Assembly: GCF_001399975.1 (NCBI RefSeq)
Contig: NZ_LKBD01000038.1
Coordinates: forward strand, 1 to 41,814
Source of the DNA: Pseudoalteromonas sp. P1-9
GTDB lineage: Bacteria > Pseudomonadota > Gammaproteobacteria > Enterobacterales > Alteromonadaceae
DNA length: 41,814 nucleotides
Direction: 5' to 3'
The notes beneath the pieces were generated by a model. It made no database searches. It was not told the DNA's origin and worked only from the letters and a program-made list of their open reading frames with translations. Numbering within the stretch: position 1 is the stretch's first letter; each line of letters begins with the position of its first letter. Below, in pieces: positions 1 through 8,233 of this stretch. Position numbers and translations under genes: made by a program.

Positions 1-1
1 A

Positions 2-280
2 TTATTCATATTAATCAGCCCTTTCATCATATGGCGGGTTTGTGGGTCGATATCAAAACCAATCGACGTTAATTGTTCTAGTGGTTTAACATCGTCTTTA
101 TTAATCGTTAGAGGTATAGGCCTTTCAGGCTTAACGTTTATTATTCTTTGGGCAAGAAAAAAGCTGGAGGAGAAAACCAGCTTTTTGCAGATCAGACAAT
201 GGAAAGATGAAAATCAGTATACGCTAAACAGTATAGTAATATTTTCTGTCTTTTGTATAGTAATTTTGCTGTTTTTTTAA
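2..280 (+). CDS. Partial CDS, C-terminal part of a membrane protein
   Basis: A stop-free frame of 92 codons enters from the left edge and ends at TAA 278-280. It encodes a very hydrophobic stretch near the edge, a second likely membrane helix around 104-160, a charged stretch (WARKKLEEKTS, then a hydrophilic loop with QIRQWKDENQ), and a final helix ending in CIVILLFF. The alternation of hydrophobic and charged segments suggests a real integral membrane protein whose start lies outside the window. I do not recognise the family. The frame could be an open frame by chance in AT-rich DNA, but the helix-loop-helix pattern argues against that. Confidence 0.55.
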   Translation, partial: LFILISPFIIWRVCGSISKPIDVNCSSGLTSSLLIVRGIGLSGLTFIILWARKKLEEKTSFLQIRQWKDENQYTLNSIVIFSVFCIVILLFF

Positions 281-306
281 TCTGATTTAAGCTGGCTAAC
301 TATTTG

Positions 307-334
307 TTGAGTGTTAAACTGGACAACATATAAC
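307..334 (+). promoter_or_regulatory. Candidate promoter for the penicillin acylase gene
   Basis: TTGAGT at 307-312 is followed after 16 bases by TATAAC at 329-334. This would give a leader of roughly 55 bases before the ATG at 398. Seen by eye only. Confidence 0.35.
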
Positions 335-397
335 TATGCGATTATAAAATTGACTGCCTAGTTACACAAAATAAGTCCTGCTAAAAAAGGGAAGCAA

Positions 398-2692
398 ATG
401 ACAAAAATAATAAAATGGCTTTCATTACTCTTCATTATTGGTGCATTAATCGCCACAGCAACTGTATATGGCATACTCACTTTGAGTTTACCGGAGTTAT
501 CGGGTAAAACGCAGGTTTCTGATATATCAAGTAACACTTCTCTGGAACGCGATGCATTAGGGCACGCTGTGATCAATGCTAAATCACGAAAAGATGCTGC
601 GTTTACATTAGGCTACGCGCATGGACAAGATCGTTTCTTTCAAATGGACTTACTGCGTCGCAACGCTGCTGGTGAACTTTCGGAGTTATTTGGCAAAGTA
701 GCGGTAGGGTTGGACAAAAAAATGCGCTTTCATCAATTTAGAAAGCGAAGTAAAGAAATTCTTAAAAGTCTACCACCAGAGCATACGGAAATTCTTAAAC
801 GTTATGCGCAAGGTGTTAATTTAGCGCAAAGCCATACACCTTACTCAAGCTTTGAATACTTATTAACAGGTGCAAGCCGCAAACCATGGCTACCTGAAGA
901 CAGCTTGCTTGTTATTTTCAGCATGTATCTCGATTTACAATCAAAAACGTTTAATCGCGATTTAACTCTTACTTATATTGCTGAACAATTTGGTAGCGAA
1001 ATGGTTAGCTTCTTAACCCAACCAAGTCAATATCAAGCTGCGCTTGATGGTTCAGAGTTTGAATTGGTTGAGCATGCAATTCCATCGATTAATAAATCAT
1101 TTTTTACTAATGTAACGCATGAAATTCATGAGCCTAAAGATATTGGCAGTAATAACTGGGCTGTTACTGGCAGGTTAACTGAATCTGGCAATGCATTATT
1201 AGCTGATGACATGCATTTAGGGTTAGCGGTGCCGATTATTTGGTATCGCACCCAGCTTAACTACATTGAAAATGATAAGAGCTATCGAATAACAGGGGTT
1301 AGCTTACCTGGAGCTCCAGCTGTTGTTGTTGGGACAAATGGTCATGTTGCTTGGGGATTTACAAATGCATATATCGATACAGCAGATTGGATTGCACTGG
1401 ATGAAACACAAGAGACGAAGACAATTCATGAGCGTATAGTCACGCCAGATAAAGATTATATGTATTCGCTTGAAAAAAGTGAATTTGGTCCGGTAAAACA
1501 TATCGCCGGCAAGAAATATGCGCTGAAATGGGTTGCTCATCAAGATTACGCAGTCGACATGGAGTTAATGAACTTAGAGCGCGCGACCAATGTTGAAGAG
1601 GCATTATCGATTGCAAAAACGATCGGTATACCTGTACAGAACATGTTAGTCACCGATAGCCAAGGTAATGCAGCATGGCAAGCAACCGGCGCTATTCCTG
1701 CACGCACAACGCCAACTGAAATTGCAATTAAGCCTGAAGTATTTGATACCAATTGGCAATACGATGCAGTAGACGTTCCTTTTATGGTAAATCCAGAGAA
1801 TAATCGTTTATGGAGCGGAAATAGCAGAGTAGTGAGCGTTGAACAAGATAAGCGCTTTGGCAACGGAGGGTACGCTGTAGGTGCTCGTGCTAAACAAATA
1901 CAGCAGCGTTTATTCGAAAGGGAACAATTTAGTGAACACGACTTTTATCAAATTCAACTTGATAACCAAGCGATATTTTTGAAACCGTGGCAATCGCTAT
2001 TACTTAAGGTACTTAACTTATCGCCTGAGAAGTATGCACAAGACATCAAGTTAGTTGAAAATTGGGGCGAATGTGCGTGTGCAAATTCTGTAGGCTACAC
2101 CTTGGTCAGACGATATCGCTCGGCGTTGATAAATAAACTGTTTTCCTCAATTGAAACACAATTAAGAGCAGAGGGGCTAACATTAGCACCAATTAAGAAC
2201 GATCTCGAACCTGCAACGTGGCAATTAATAAATAGTTTTACCGATCAATGGTTGCCGCCAAGTGTTGCCTCGTGGCCAGAATTACTGAGCACAACATATA
2301 TCAATATGAAAAGCGATTTGCTCAATAAGCACACTGGAAGCGATAGTGGATCTTTAACTCAATTAACATGGGGAGCTGTAAACGCACTTAATATACAGCA
2401 CCCGTTTAGTGAACAGATCCCACTGTTAAGTAAGTTGCTTGATATGCCTAAAACACCAGCATTTGGCGACAGTTTTATGCCAGCTGTACAAGGGACTAGT
2501 TTTGGCGCATCACAGCGCTTATTTGTGCAACCAGGATTAGAGCAAAAAGCGATTTTAACTCTGCCTGGCGGCCAAAGCGGCCATCCTTTATCACCTTATT
2601 ATCGGGCAGGTTACAATGACTATGTTGAACAAAAGAATACGCCTTTGTTACCAGGTGAAATAGTGCATCGCATCGACTTTGAGAAAAGGTGA
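398..2692 (+). CDS. Penicillin acylase family protein (S45 Ntn-hydrolase)
   Basis: A 764-residue protein of the penicillin/cephalosporin/acyl-homoserine-lactone acylase family, whose members hydrolyse amide bonds after self-cleavage into alpha and beta chains. Residues about 5-30 form a hydrophobic signal or anchor segment, so it should be periplasmic. The alpha-chain signature HGQDRFFQMDLLRR is near residue 75. The conserved cleavage motif GSNNWAVTG supplies the nucleophile Ser251, which becomes the N-terminus of the beta chain. Length and motifs are complete, so an active enzyme is expected. The substrate (beta-lactam side chain, acyl-homoserine lactone or other amide) cannot be read from sequence. 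The start has a purine-rich AGGGAAGC just upstream. It converges with the M56 gene over a shared terminator. Confidence 0.9.
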   Translation: MTKIIKWLSLLFIIGALIATATVYGILTLSLPELSGKTQVSDISSNTSLERDALGHAVINAKSRKDAAFTLGYAHGQDRFFQMDLLRRNAAGELSELFGKVAVGLDKKMRFHQFRKRSKEILKSLPPEHTEILKRYAQGVNLAQSHTPYSSFEYLLTGASRKPWLPEDSLLVIFSMYLDLQSKTFNRDLTLTYIAEQFGSEMVSFLTQPSQYQAALDGSEFELVEHAIPSINKSFFTNVTHEIHEPKDIGSNNWAVTGRLTESGNALLADDMHLGLAVPIIWYRTQLNYIENDKSYRITGVSLPGAPAVVVGTNGHVAWGFTNAYIDTADWIALDETQETKTIHERIVTPDKDYMYSLEKSEFGPVKHIAGKKYALKWVAHQDYAVDMELMNLERATNVEEALSIAKTIGIPVQNMLVTDSQGNAAWQATGAIPARTTPTEIAIKPEVFDTNWQYDAVDVPFMVNPENNRLWSGNSRVVSVEQDKRFGNGGYAVGARAKQIQQRLFEREQFSEHDFYQIQLDNQAIFLKPWQSLLLKVLNLSPEKYAQDIKLVENWGECACANSVGYTLVRRYRSALINKLFSSIETQLRAEGLTLAPIKNDLEPATWQLINSFTDQWLPPSVASWPELLSTTYINMKSDLLNKHTGSDSGSLTQLTWGAVNALNIQHPFSEQIPLLSKLLDMPKTPAFGDSFMPAVQGTSFGASQRLFVQPGLEQKAILTLPGGQSGHPLSPYYRAGYNDYVEQKNTPLLPGEIVHRIDFEKR

Positions 2693-2694
2693 AC

Positions 2695-2726
2695 GTAAAA
2701 AAGGGCATCATATGATGCCCTTTTAA
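2695..2726. terminator. Bidirectional intrinsic terminator
   Basis: A perfect palindrome (GGGCATCAT paired with ATGATGCCC, no unpaired loop needed) flanked by A and T runs on the two sides. It separates the convergent penicillin acylase and M56 peptidase genes and can work in both directions. Confidence 0.85.
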
Positions 2727-2762
2727 CAATCGCTTCTGCTACAAAGCAATAGTTCTTGGGAA

Positions 2763-3962
2763 TTAATGTGATGTCACTTTAATGCGCTCAAGTAAATCTT
2801 TCGATTTGTATTCTTCCGTCAATGCGAAATCTAACTGAACTAGGTATTGCTTGTTAGTGTTACCGGTAGGCTTATAACGCCACTTTCTCAATGCTTTTTT
2901 GGCTTCTCTGTCAAACACCCCTTGTGGCTCTGCTGAGATAACTGTCACATTGTCTGTCTCACCGTTATTGGTCACCGTAAAACCTAATACAATCGAGCCT
3001 TCAATCCCCTTATCTGCCGCCTGTTTAGGATATACAGGTTCAATGCGTACAATAGGTTGTGCTTCTTCTTTGCTGTATTCTTTAGTGCCTTCGCCGTATT
3101 TAGCAAAGGCTACACTAGTGAGCCCTGCAAATAGTACTAAGCTAAGTAATACATTTACAATAACATTGCCTTTTGGCATTTTTTGAATTGTGTTTAAACG
3201 TTGTTTCATCGTACTTTTCTCCATGTAGTAACTGTAACTAGAAAGTGAGTTATGATTGTCAGAAACACATGCAATTAAAGCGCGACAATATGCTATTCGC
3301 TGTGTTCTGTTTGCGTGAGCTAATACTGCAGCATCACAGGCAACTTCTTGTTGTTTTCTGTATTGGCTGTAACCGATCCAGCAAAGAGGGTTAAACCAAA
3401 ATATAAGTAGTAATGCGATGGCAAATGCATTGCTCCAGTTGTCTTGGCGCGTGAAGTGAACCCATTCATGTTGATAAATGAGTTTTGCTTGCTCGGTATC
3501 GTAACTTGCATGAAAATCACGGGGGATAAAAAGGCGCTGTTTGAGTAAGCCAAAAAGCACCGGGCTATTCACTGAGTCGCTATAGTAAACTGGTAAATGG
3601 CTGTTTATTTTATGGCTAAATTGCTTATTTTTATTAAACTTTTTACCAATTGAAATGTGTTCGTAGATGACGAGAAAAGCCATTAAGCTAAACCCAAGTA
3701 GCCAAATCATGCTAACAAAGCCATAAATATCTAATGACTTAGATTGCGCTTTTACTGACACTACATAGTGATGCAACTCAGTTTCTAACGATAAACTATT
3801 AGAAATAGGTAAGTTATTTAAGATGAGCACAAGTGGAACTAACAGCCACAAGATATATTGAAACTTAGCGCTTAAAAAACTGTGGAGTAACTTACTACAC
3901 AGCAATACGCAGACAATGGCTAAGCTTAACGGCCAAAGCTGCTCTATTAGCCAATCAATCAT
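2763..3962 (-). CDS. M56 (BlaR1/MecR1-type) peptidase with C-terminal TonB domain
   Basis: A 399-residue inner-membrane metallopeptidase. N-terminal helices lie at about residues 8-28, 35-52 and 80-100. The zinc motif HEWVH is at 165-169, with a third acidic ligand region at EVACD (206-210). One further helix at about 268-287 is followed by a periplasmic TonB_C domain (303-390, with IEPVYPKQAADKGIEGSIV). Known relatives cleave or inactivate a partner BlaI repressor in response to a signal. The staphylococcal penicillin-binding sensor domain is absent and replaced by the TonB domain, so beta-lactam sensing is not implied. It overlaps the 3' end of the BlaI gene by 8 bases, indicating co-transcription and translational coupling. 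Confidence 0.88.
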   Translation of the reverse strand: MIDWLIEQLWPLSLAIVCVLLCSKLLHSFLSAKFQYILWLLVPLVLILNNLPISNSLSLETELHHYVVSVKAQSKSLDIYGFVSMIWLLGFSLMAFLVIYEHISIGKKFNKNKQFSHKINSHLPVYYSDSVNSPVLFGLLKQRLFIPRDFHASYDTEQAKLIYQHEWVHFTRQDNWSNAFAIALLLIFWFNPLCWIGYSQYRKQQEVACDAAVLAHANRTQRIAYCRALIACVSDNHNSLSSYSYYMEKSTMKQRLNTIQKMPKGNVIVNVLLSLVLFAGLTSVAFAKYGEGTKEYSKEEAQPIVRIEPVYPKQAADKGIEGSIVLGFTVTNNGETDNVTVISAEPQGVFDREAKKALRKWRYKPTGNTNKQYLVQLDFALTEEYKSKDLLERIKVTSH

Positions 3963-4326
3963 TATTCTTTTCCCATTTATCGATCAAATGCTTTAGCTCA
4001 TCGATATCTTGCTTACTTAAGTTTTTATTTTTGGCAAAGCCTGTAACCAATGGCGCAATGCGGCCATTGAATAAACGTTCAATCAGGCTTTCACTTTCTT
4101 GTACTTGATATGCTTCAATTTCCAACACCGGAGAGTAAATATAGCTGCGGCCATTTTTTTCAAAACTAATTGCGCCTTTTTTTACCATTCTGCCAAGCAG
4201 GGTTTTGACGGTTTTTTCGTGCCACTCTTTTTCTTTATTTAGTTCATCAACAACCGTTTGCGCGTCGGCTGGATGAACTCGCCATAGTGCTTGCAGCACT
4301 TCAAATTCAGAATTACTAATATCCAT
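3955..4326 (-). CDS. BlaI/MecI/CopY-family transcriptional repressor
   Basis: A 123-residue winged-helix repressor starting at MDISNSEFEVLQALW, the usual beginning of BlaI-type proteins. The frame stays open upstream to 4599, but that extension runs over the operators and into the divergent gene, so the ATG at 4324-4326 is chosen. The winged helix covers about residues 3-75 (TVVDELNKEKEWHEKTVKTL recognition region, then the wing GAISFEKNGRSYIYSP). A C-terminal dimerisation part follows (75-123). It overlaps the M56 peptidase gene downstream, forming a standard repressor/protease pair, and sits just inside two TACA-N2-TGTA palindromes that are probably its own operators. Confidence 0.92.
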   Translation of the reverse strand: MDISNSEFEVLQALWRVHPADAQTVVDELNKEKEWHEKTVKTLLGRMVKKGAISFEKNGRSYIYSPVLEIEAYQVQESESLIERLFNGRIAPLVTGFAKNKNLSKQDIDELKHLIDKWEKNND

Positions 4327-4329
4327 AAA

Positions 4330-4373
4330 ATTACACGTGTAATTAAAACTAACATAAGAATTACAGTTGTAAT
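4330..4373. promoter_or_regulatory. Two BlaI-type operators over the blaI promoter
   Basis: ATTACACGTGTAAT at 4330-4343 is a perfect 14-base palindrome. ATTACAGTTGTAAT at 4360-4373 is the same site with a changed centre. Both match the TACA/TGTA dyad bound by BlaI/MecI proteins, and their centres are 30 bases apart, about three helical turns. On the minus strand a TTGACG -35-like hexamer (4380-4385) abuts the distal site, so bound repressor would cover the blaI promoter. The divergent hydrolase gene starts 87 bases away and may share the control. Confidence 0.7.
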
Positions 4374-4459
4374 CAATTTCGTCAAGAATTATTTTTGCTG
4401 TTTTTTTAAACCATAAGTTGCTAAAACTCGTAGTAGCATAAAAACAAAAAGGCCTTGTT

Positions 4460-5329
4460 ATGAATAAATTAACGTTACCACTGCTGTTTTCACTGGGTTG
4501 TCTAAGCTTGCCAGTTGTTGCCTCAAACGTAGAGTTTAAGCTTGAAAAGCTGTCAGATAATTTACATGTGCTATACGGGCAAGGTGGCAATATTGCCATC
4601 AGCAGCGGGCAGGATGGTATTTATATTGTAGACGATCAGTTTGCTAAATTAAGCGATGGCATTAAGGCGCAGATTAGCAAGTTACAAGATGGAGCGCCAG
4701 AGTTTGTTATTAATACTCACCATCACGGCGATCATACCGGCGGTAATGAGAATTTTGCTAATGCGGGAAGCCATGTAATTGCGCATCACAATGTATACAA
4801 ACGCTTAAAAGACAAACATGGTGAAGGCTCAAAATACTTACCCGTAATTAGCTTTGGTAAAGATATGACACTGCACTTTAACAACGAGCACGCGCAGCTA
4901 TGGCATTATCACAATGCACATACCGATGGCGATGCGGTTATTTTCTATAACAAAGCCAATGCAGTACACATGGGTGATATCTTCTTTAATTTAAATAGCT
5001 TACCGTTTGTCGATGTGGAAAGTGGTGGTTCGCTAGATGGCGTAATTAATGCTGTTACCAGCACGTTAGGCAAAATAAGCGATACAACTAAAGTTATTCC
5101 TGGACATGGTCCGGTAACCTCTAAACAAGGTTTGCAGTCTTACTTAGCTCTTTTAAAGCAAGCGAGAGAACTTATGCTAAATGCTATGGCGGATGGCAAA
5201 AGTCTAGAGCAAGTTTTGGCGCTTAAACCACTTGCGAGTTTAAATCTCACTTATTCCAATTGGTTGCCCGAAGAACGCGTTACTAAGCTATTTTATTCGA
5301 GTCTTACAAATGAAGCTAAAAGCGATTAA
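4460..5329 (+). CDS. Secreted metallo-beta-lactamase-fold hydrolase
   Basis: A 289-residue protein with a signal peptide (1-21, ending VVA-S). The binuclear zinc site is complete: H87-H-H89-G-D91-H92, then H154 (NAHTDGD), D173 (HMGD) and H216 (GHGP). This fold includes class B beta-lactamases, glyoxalase II-like and quinohemoprotein-associated hydrolases. The NTHHHGDHTGGN block is common to many of these and does not identify a subclass. Divergent placement next to a BlaI/M56 pair makes regulation by BlaI plausible. Calling it a true beta-lactamase would be inference only. Confidence 0.88.
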   Translation: MNKLTLPLLFSLGCLSLPVVASNVEFKLEKLSDNLHVLYGQGGNIAISSGQDGIYIVDDQFAKLSDGIKAQISKLQDGAPEFVINTHHHGDHTGGNENFANAGSHVIAHHNVYKRLKDKHGEGSKYLPVISFGKDMTLHFNNEHAQLWHYHNAHTDGDAVIFYNKANAVHMGDIFFNLNSLPFVDVESGGSLDGVINAVTSTLGKISDTTKVIPGHGPVTSKQGLQSYLALLKQARELMLNAMADGKSLEQVLALKPLASLNLTYSNWLPEERVTKLFYSSLTNEAKSD

Positions 5330-5365
5330 ATTTAGTTAAATTGAGTTACTTGCCTTTTAAAAGTA

Positions 5366-5392
5366 TCTAACTCCGTTTGGCATGGCGTTAGA
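5366..5392. other. Imperfect hairpin between the MBL-fold and SPFH genes
   Basis: TCTAACTCC at 5366-5374 pairs with GGCGTTAGA at 5384-5392 with one mismatch. No clear T tract follows, so it may be a weak terminator or an mRNA-end stabilising hairpin. The rest of 5330-5469 shows nothing obvious. Confidence 0.35.
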
Positions 5393-5469
5393 CCTAAAAT
5401 CATTTATTTGCCCAATTGAGGTAATTATTTGTTACTGTTTGTGTCACTTAATACATTGGAGTAACAAGT

Positions 5470-6408
5470 ATGTTGAATGATAAAAATGATTTACCAGATT
5501 TAACAATGGCGGTACCAAAGAAAAAAGGAGCAATCGTAGGTGCGATTGTTGGTGTTGTCGGTTTATCACTGATTTATTCAGCGATGTACACGGTTGATGA
5601 AGGTCACGTTGGTATTATCAAACGTTTTGGTGAAGCAAAAGAACAAGTAAACCCAGGTCTACATACTAAAATACCATTTGTTGATGATGTTGAGGTACTG
5701 GAGATCCGTACTCGCAAAAATGTTGAAAAATTAAATGCATCAACACACGAGCAAATGCCAGTAACAGCTGAAGTGTCAATCAACTGGACGGTAATGCGCG
5801 AACAAGCATTTGATCTATTCAAAAGTTACGGTGGTTTAAGTCAGTTTGAAAGTCGAATTCTCGATCCAAAGCTGCGCTCTGCGACAAAAGATGCACTGGC
5901 GCGATATAAAGCAGAAGAGCTAATTCAGAATCGCTCGCAGGTAATTGCACAGATTGAAGAGCTTTTAGTTGAAGAAATGAAAGAGTACCCAGTAAAACTA
6001 GACTCGGCTCAGTTAGAGAATTTAGTGTTACCGCAAAAGTACATTCAATCAATTGAAACTAAACAGACTGAGAAAAATCTAGCGGCAGCAGAAATGCACC
6101 GTTTAGAGCGTCAAAAGCTTGAAGCTCAGCGAGAAGTAAACACCGCAATGGCGCAACGTGATGCGGCAAAAGCAAAAGCCGATGGTCAAGCATATTCGAT
6201 TCGCGTAGAAGCAGAAGCACAAGCTGAGGCAATAAAGCTTAAAGGTCTTGCAGAAGCGCAAGCTATTCAAAAGAAAGCTGAAGCAATTAAAGCAAATGCG
6301 ACACTTGTTGATTATATGCGTGCACAGCAGTGGAACGGTCAAATGCCTACAACCGTAATGGGTGCAGACCAAAGCATTTTATGGTCTATGGATGGTAAAA
6401 AGAAATAA
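5470..6408 (+). CDS. SPFH/Band 7 (prohibitin-like) membrane protein
   Basis: A 312-residue protein with a short cytoplasmic-style N-terminus and one membrane helix at about 18-40. The SPFH domain follows (about 42-200; VDEGHVGIIKRFGEAKE and NPGLHTKIPFVDDVE are typical of prohibitins), then an Ala/Glu/Lys-rich coiled coil (about 200-280). Family members form large ring assemblies in the membrane that chaperone or regulate other membrane proteins, for example HflKC with FtsH. A zinc-ribbon gene begins 15 bases downstream, probably in the same transcript. No protease partner gene lies in the window. Confidence 0.9.
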   Translation: MLNDKNDLPDLTMAVPKKKGAIVGAIVGVVGLSLIYSAMYTVDEGHVGIIKRFGEAKEQVNPGLHTKIPFVDDVEVLEIRTRKNVEKLNASTHEQMPVTAEVSINWTVMREQAFDLFKSYGGLSQFESRILDPKLRSATKDALARYKAEELIQNRSQVIAQIEELLVEEMKEYPVKLDSAQLENLVLPQKYIQSIETKQTEKNLAAAEMHRLERQKLEAQREVNTAMAQRDAAKAKADGQAYSIRVEAEAQAEAIKLKGLAEAQAIQKKAEAIKANATLVDYMRAQQWNGQMPTTVMGADQSILWSMDGKKK

Positions 6409-6423
6409 TAAATAGGAGGGTGT

Positions 6424-6627
6424 ATGGCGAATTGGTCTTGCCCTAAGTGTCAGTGCGAAAGCTACGACACCGACGAAATAGCCACAACAGGCAGTGGCTG
6501 GTCAAAAATCTTTGATATGCAAAATAGGAAGTTTACCGCGGTAGTATGTAAAAACTGTACTTACACTGAGTTTTACCGAGGAAAGACAAGCACCTTAGGC
6601 AATATTTTTGATTTATTCACTAACTAG
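6424..6627 (+). CDS. Small zinc-ribbon protein (DUF2082/zinc_ribbon_13-like)
   Basis: A 67-residue protein with two CxxC knuckles, CPKC near residue 6 and CKNC near residue 42, and a conserved YTEFYRG turn. It is a single zinc ribbon resembling DUF2082 proteins, which have no established function. A strong Shine-Dalgarno (AGGAGG) precedes the ATG. It follows the SPFH gene closely and ends at a strong terminator, so the two form a two-gene unit. Confidence 0.8.
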   Translation: MANWSCPKCQCESYDTDEIATTGSGWSKIFDMQNRKFTAVVCKNCTYTEFYRGKTSTLGNIFDLFTN

Positions 6628-6634
6628 CTTTAAA

Positions 6635-6666
6635 TAAAAAAACGCTGCAATTGCAGCGTTTTTTAT
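6635..6666. terminator. Bidirectional intrinsic terminator
   Basis: AACGCTGCAA pairs perfectly with TTGCAGCGTT at 6641-6660, with A run upstream and T run downstream. It serves the zinc-ribbon gene and the convergent DUF1653 gene. Confidence 0.9.
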
Positions 6667-6690
6667 TTTGTCTTTATGCCACTAGGGCTC

Positions 6691-6900
6691 TTATTCTACC
6701 AAGGTAAAACGTTTAAACACTTTGCCGTCGCGCTCTATTTCTTCTACAAACATTTCAATTGGTCTTACCCACAGCGCCTGCTCGCCATAGAGTGGTTTAT
6801 ACAATACAAGCGTTTCTTGTGTTTCGCTATGAGTAACAGTGTCAATGACTTGGTAAAAGTTACCTTTAAAGTGCTGGTATTTTCCTGGTTGTATTTTCAT
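6691..6900 (-). CDS. DUF1653 domain protein
   Basis: A 69-residue protein covering the whole small beta-rich DUF1653 domain (GKYQHFKGNFYQVI, then ETLVLYKPLYGE and LWVRPIEMF). The function of the family is unknown. Its ATG overlaps the stop codon of the nitroreductase gene by one base (TAATG), so it is translationally coupled to it. Confidence 0.85.
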   Translation of the reverse strand: MKIQPGKYQHFKGNFYQVIDTVTHSETQETLVLYKPLYGEQALWVRPIEMFVEEIERDGKVFKRFTLVE

Positions 6901-7577
6901 TATAAAAAGCTTGAAACCTCAGTAATGTCTTTTTTCACTAGCGCATGCTCAGGAACCGTTGCGTTTTCGGCTGGGTATCCTGCAATAATTAGCATATAGG
7001 GTCGCTCATTATCTTTATTTCTGCCACAAATATCGGTTAAAAAACTCATGGGTTTTGGGGTATGGGTGAGTGTAACTAAACCGCTATGGTGCAAAGCCTG
7101 AATTAGAAACCCAGTGGCAATCCCCACACTTTCATGCACATAGTAATTGGTGTTCTTGTCTTCAGCATGAATACCGCCTTTCTTCTGGCTAAATATGGCA
7201 ATTAGCCAAGGGGCATGTTCTAAATAAGGTTTTTGGTCGTCAGTGCCAAGAGGTTTTAGTGCATCGAGCCATTCTTCACCCGCACGACCCTCATAGAACG
7301 AGCGTTCTAAATCTTCGGCAGCTTCTCTTATTTTCTTTTTAACATCCATGCTGTTGATTGCCACAAAATGCCATGGTTGATGATTTGCACCACTTGGTGC
7401 GGTTGCAGCAACTTTTATACAGGTTTCAATTATTTCTTTTGGTACAGGCTTATTTGAAAACGAACGAATAGAATGGCGACGTTTACTGGTATCTAAAAAG
7501 GTTAGTGCCCGATGTAACATCTCTTCCTGAGGGTATTCTATAAAGTCTGTGAGTGGTACTGATTGATGATCTTGCAT
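6900..7577 (-). CDS. Nitroreductase-superfamily flavoprotein, iodotyrosine-deiodinase-like
   Basis: A 225-residue FMN protein. The N-terminal RRHSIRSFSNKPVP (33-46) and APSGANHQPWHFV (60-72) are the FMN-binding parts of the family. Unlike ordinary nitroreductases it has the lid region of iodotyrosine deiodinase: E91-x3-Y95 and K116 in QKPYLEHAP, which align with the Glu-Tyr-Lys trio that holds the amino acid part of halotyrosine in the human enzyme. It likely performs flavin-dependent reduction, possibly reductive dehalogenation of a halogenated tyrosine. It lies upstream of, and overlaps, a DUF1653 gene. The family is clear; the substrate is inferred. Confidence 0.85.
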   Translation of the reverse strand: MQDHQSVPLTDFIEYPQEEMLHRALTFLDTSKRRHSIRSFSNKPVPKEIIETCIKVAATAPSGANHQPWHFVAINSMDVKKKIREAAEDLERSFYEGRAGEEWLDALKPLGTDDQKPYLEHAPWLIAIFSQKKGGIHAEDKNTNYYVHESVGIATGFLIQALHHSGLVTLTHTPKPMSFLTDICGRNKDNERPYMLIIAGYPAENATVPEHALVKKDITEVSSFL

Positions 7578-7755
7578 AATTTTTCCCTTTTTATTTTTGT
7601 TATATCCTTGGTATCACTTAGGTGCAAATATTTTTAAGTGTTATTGGTGGTCAATGTGAAAAATAGTTAACCATCAATTTTTTATTACAGATACTTACAG
7701 TCACATTAGGTTACATTCGCTATAGTAAAAAATCTTATAAATCATGGAGTCGACT

Positions 7756-8064
7756 ATGAGAACGATACTACTTTTAATATTACTTTCGTTGCTTTCTGCT
7801 TGTGTAGTGTTTCCTGTTACAGATAAAGAAGCAACCGGTGTTGCAAAATTGCGCTGTGAGCTTTCTAGTGATAAGAAAACACTAAAAGTGGTTGATGTTG
7901 CGAAAGCAACTAATACTTTTTACAGCGTGTCTGGGTTTGTACTGTCTCCCATAATCATTCCGGTATCTGGTCTGTTATCGGGTTCTTATACCTTAGTAAA
8001 TAATATCTACTTTTATGGCGAGCAAAAAATTAAGTGTGATGATAGTGCTAATGAAAGTCATTAA
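7756..8064 (+). CDS. Small putative lipoprotein
   Basis: A 102-residue protein beginning MRTILLLILLSLLSAC, a signal peptide with lipobox LSAC at residues 13-16. An in-frame ATG at 7744 exists, but the GGAG at 7746-7749 lies inside that extension and is well placed for the ATG at 7756, so the shorter form is chosen. The mature part has a hydrophobic middle (VSGFVLSPIIIPVSGLLSGS) and two further cysteines that could pair. I do not recognise a family. Confidence 0.75.
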   Translation: MRTILLLILLSLLSACVVFPVTDKEATGVAKLRCELSSDKKTLKVVDVAKATNTFYSVSGFVLSPIIIPVSGLLSGSYTLVNNIYFYGEQKIKCDDSANESH

Positions 8065-8107
8065 TTAGCAGATTAAAATCGATCACTTTATGATGTTCTT
8101 AAAAATC

Positions 8108-8120
8108 GATTACAGTAATC
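8108..8120. promoter_or_regulatory. Dyad upstream of ahpC
   Basis: GATTACAGTAATC is a perfect 6-base inverted repeat around one base, 114 bases before ahpC. It could be a regulator site, but it does not match the OxyR consensus well and I found no convincing promoter in 8065-8233. Confidence 0.25.
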
Positions 8121-8233
8121 AAATTAATCTGTTTTATCTTTTTAACTGAATTTCTTAATCTATATATCAAGCCAATCGGAAAGCATTAATTAATTTTTTC
8201 GATGACTAATTACATTATAGAGAGAGAAATATT

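Noticed and set aside
1304..1863. Minus-strand open frames inside the acylase gene
   Set aside because: Shadows of a clear coding gene, without family signals or ribosome sites.
2763..3962. True BlaR1 beta-lactam sensor
   Set aside because: No penicillin-binding domain; the C-terminus is a TonB domain.
4327..4599. N-terminal extension of the BlaI protein to 4599
   Set aside because: It would run across the operators and into the opposite-strand hydrolase gene, and no BlaI-type protein has it.
8065..8233. OxyR-binding site before ahpC
   Set aside because: Only an unrelated 13-base dyad was found; the ATAG-type OxyR pattern was not convincing.
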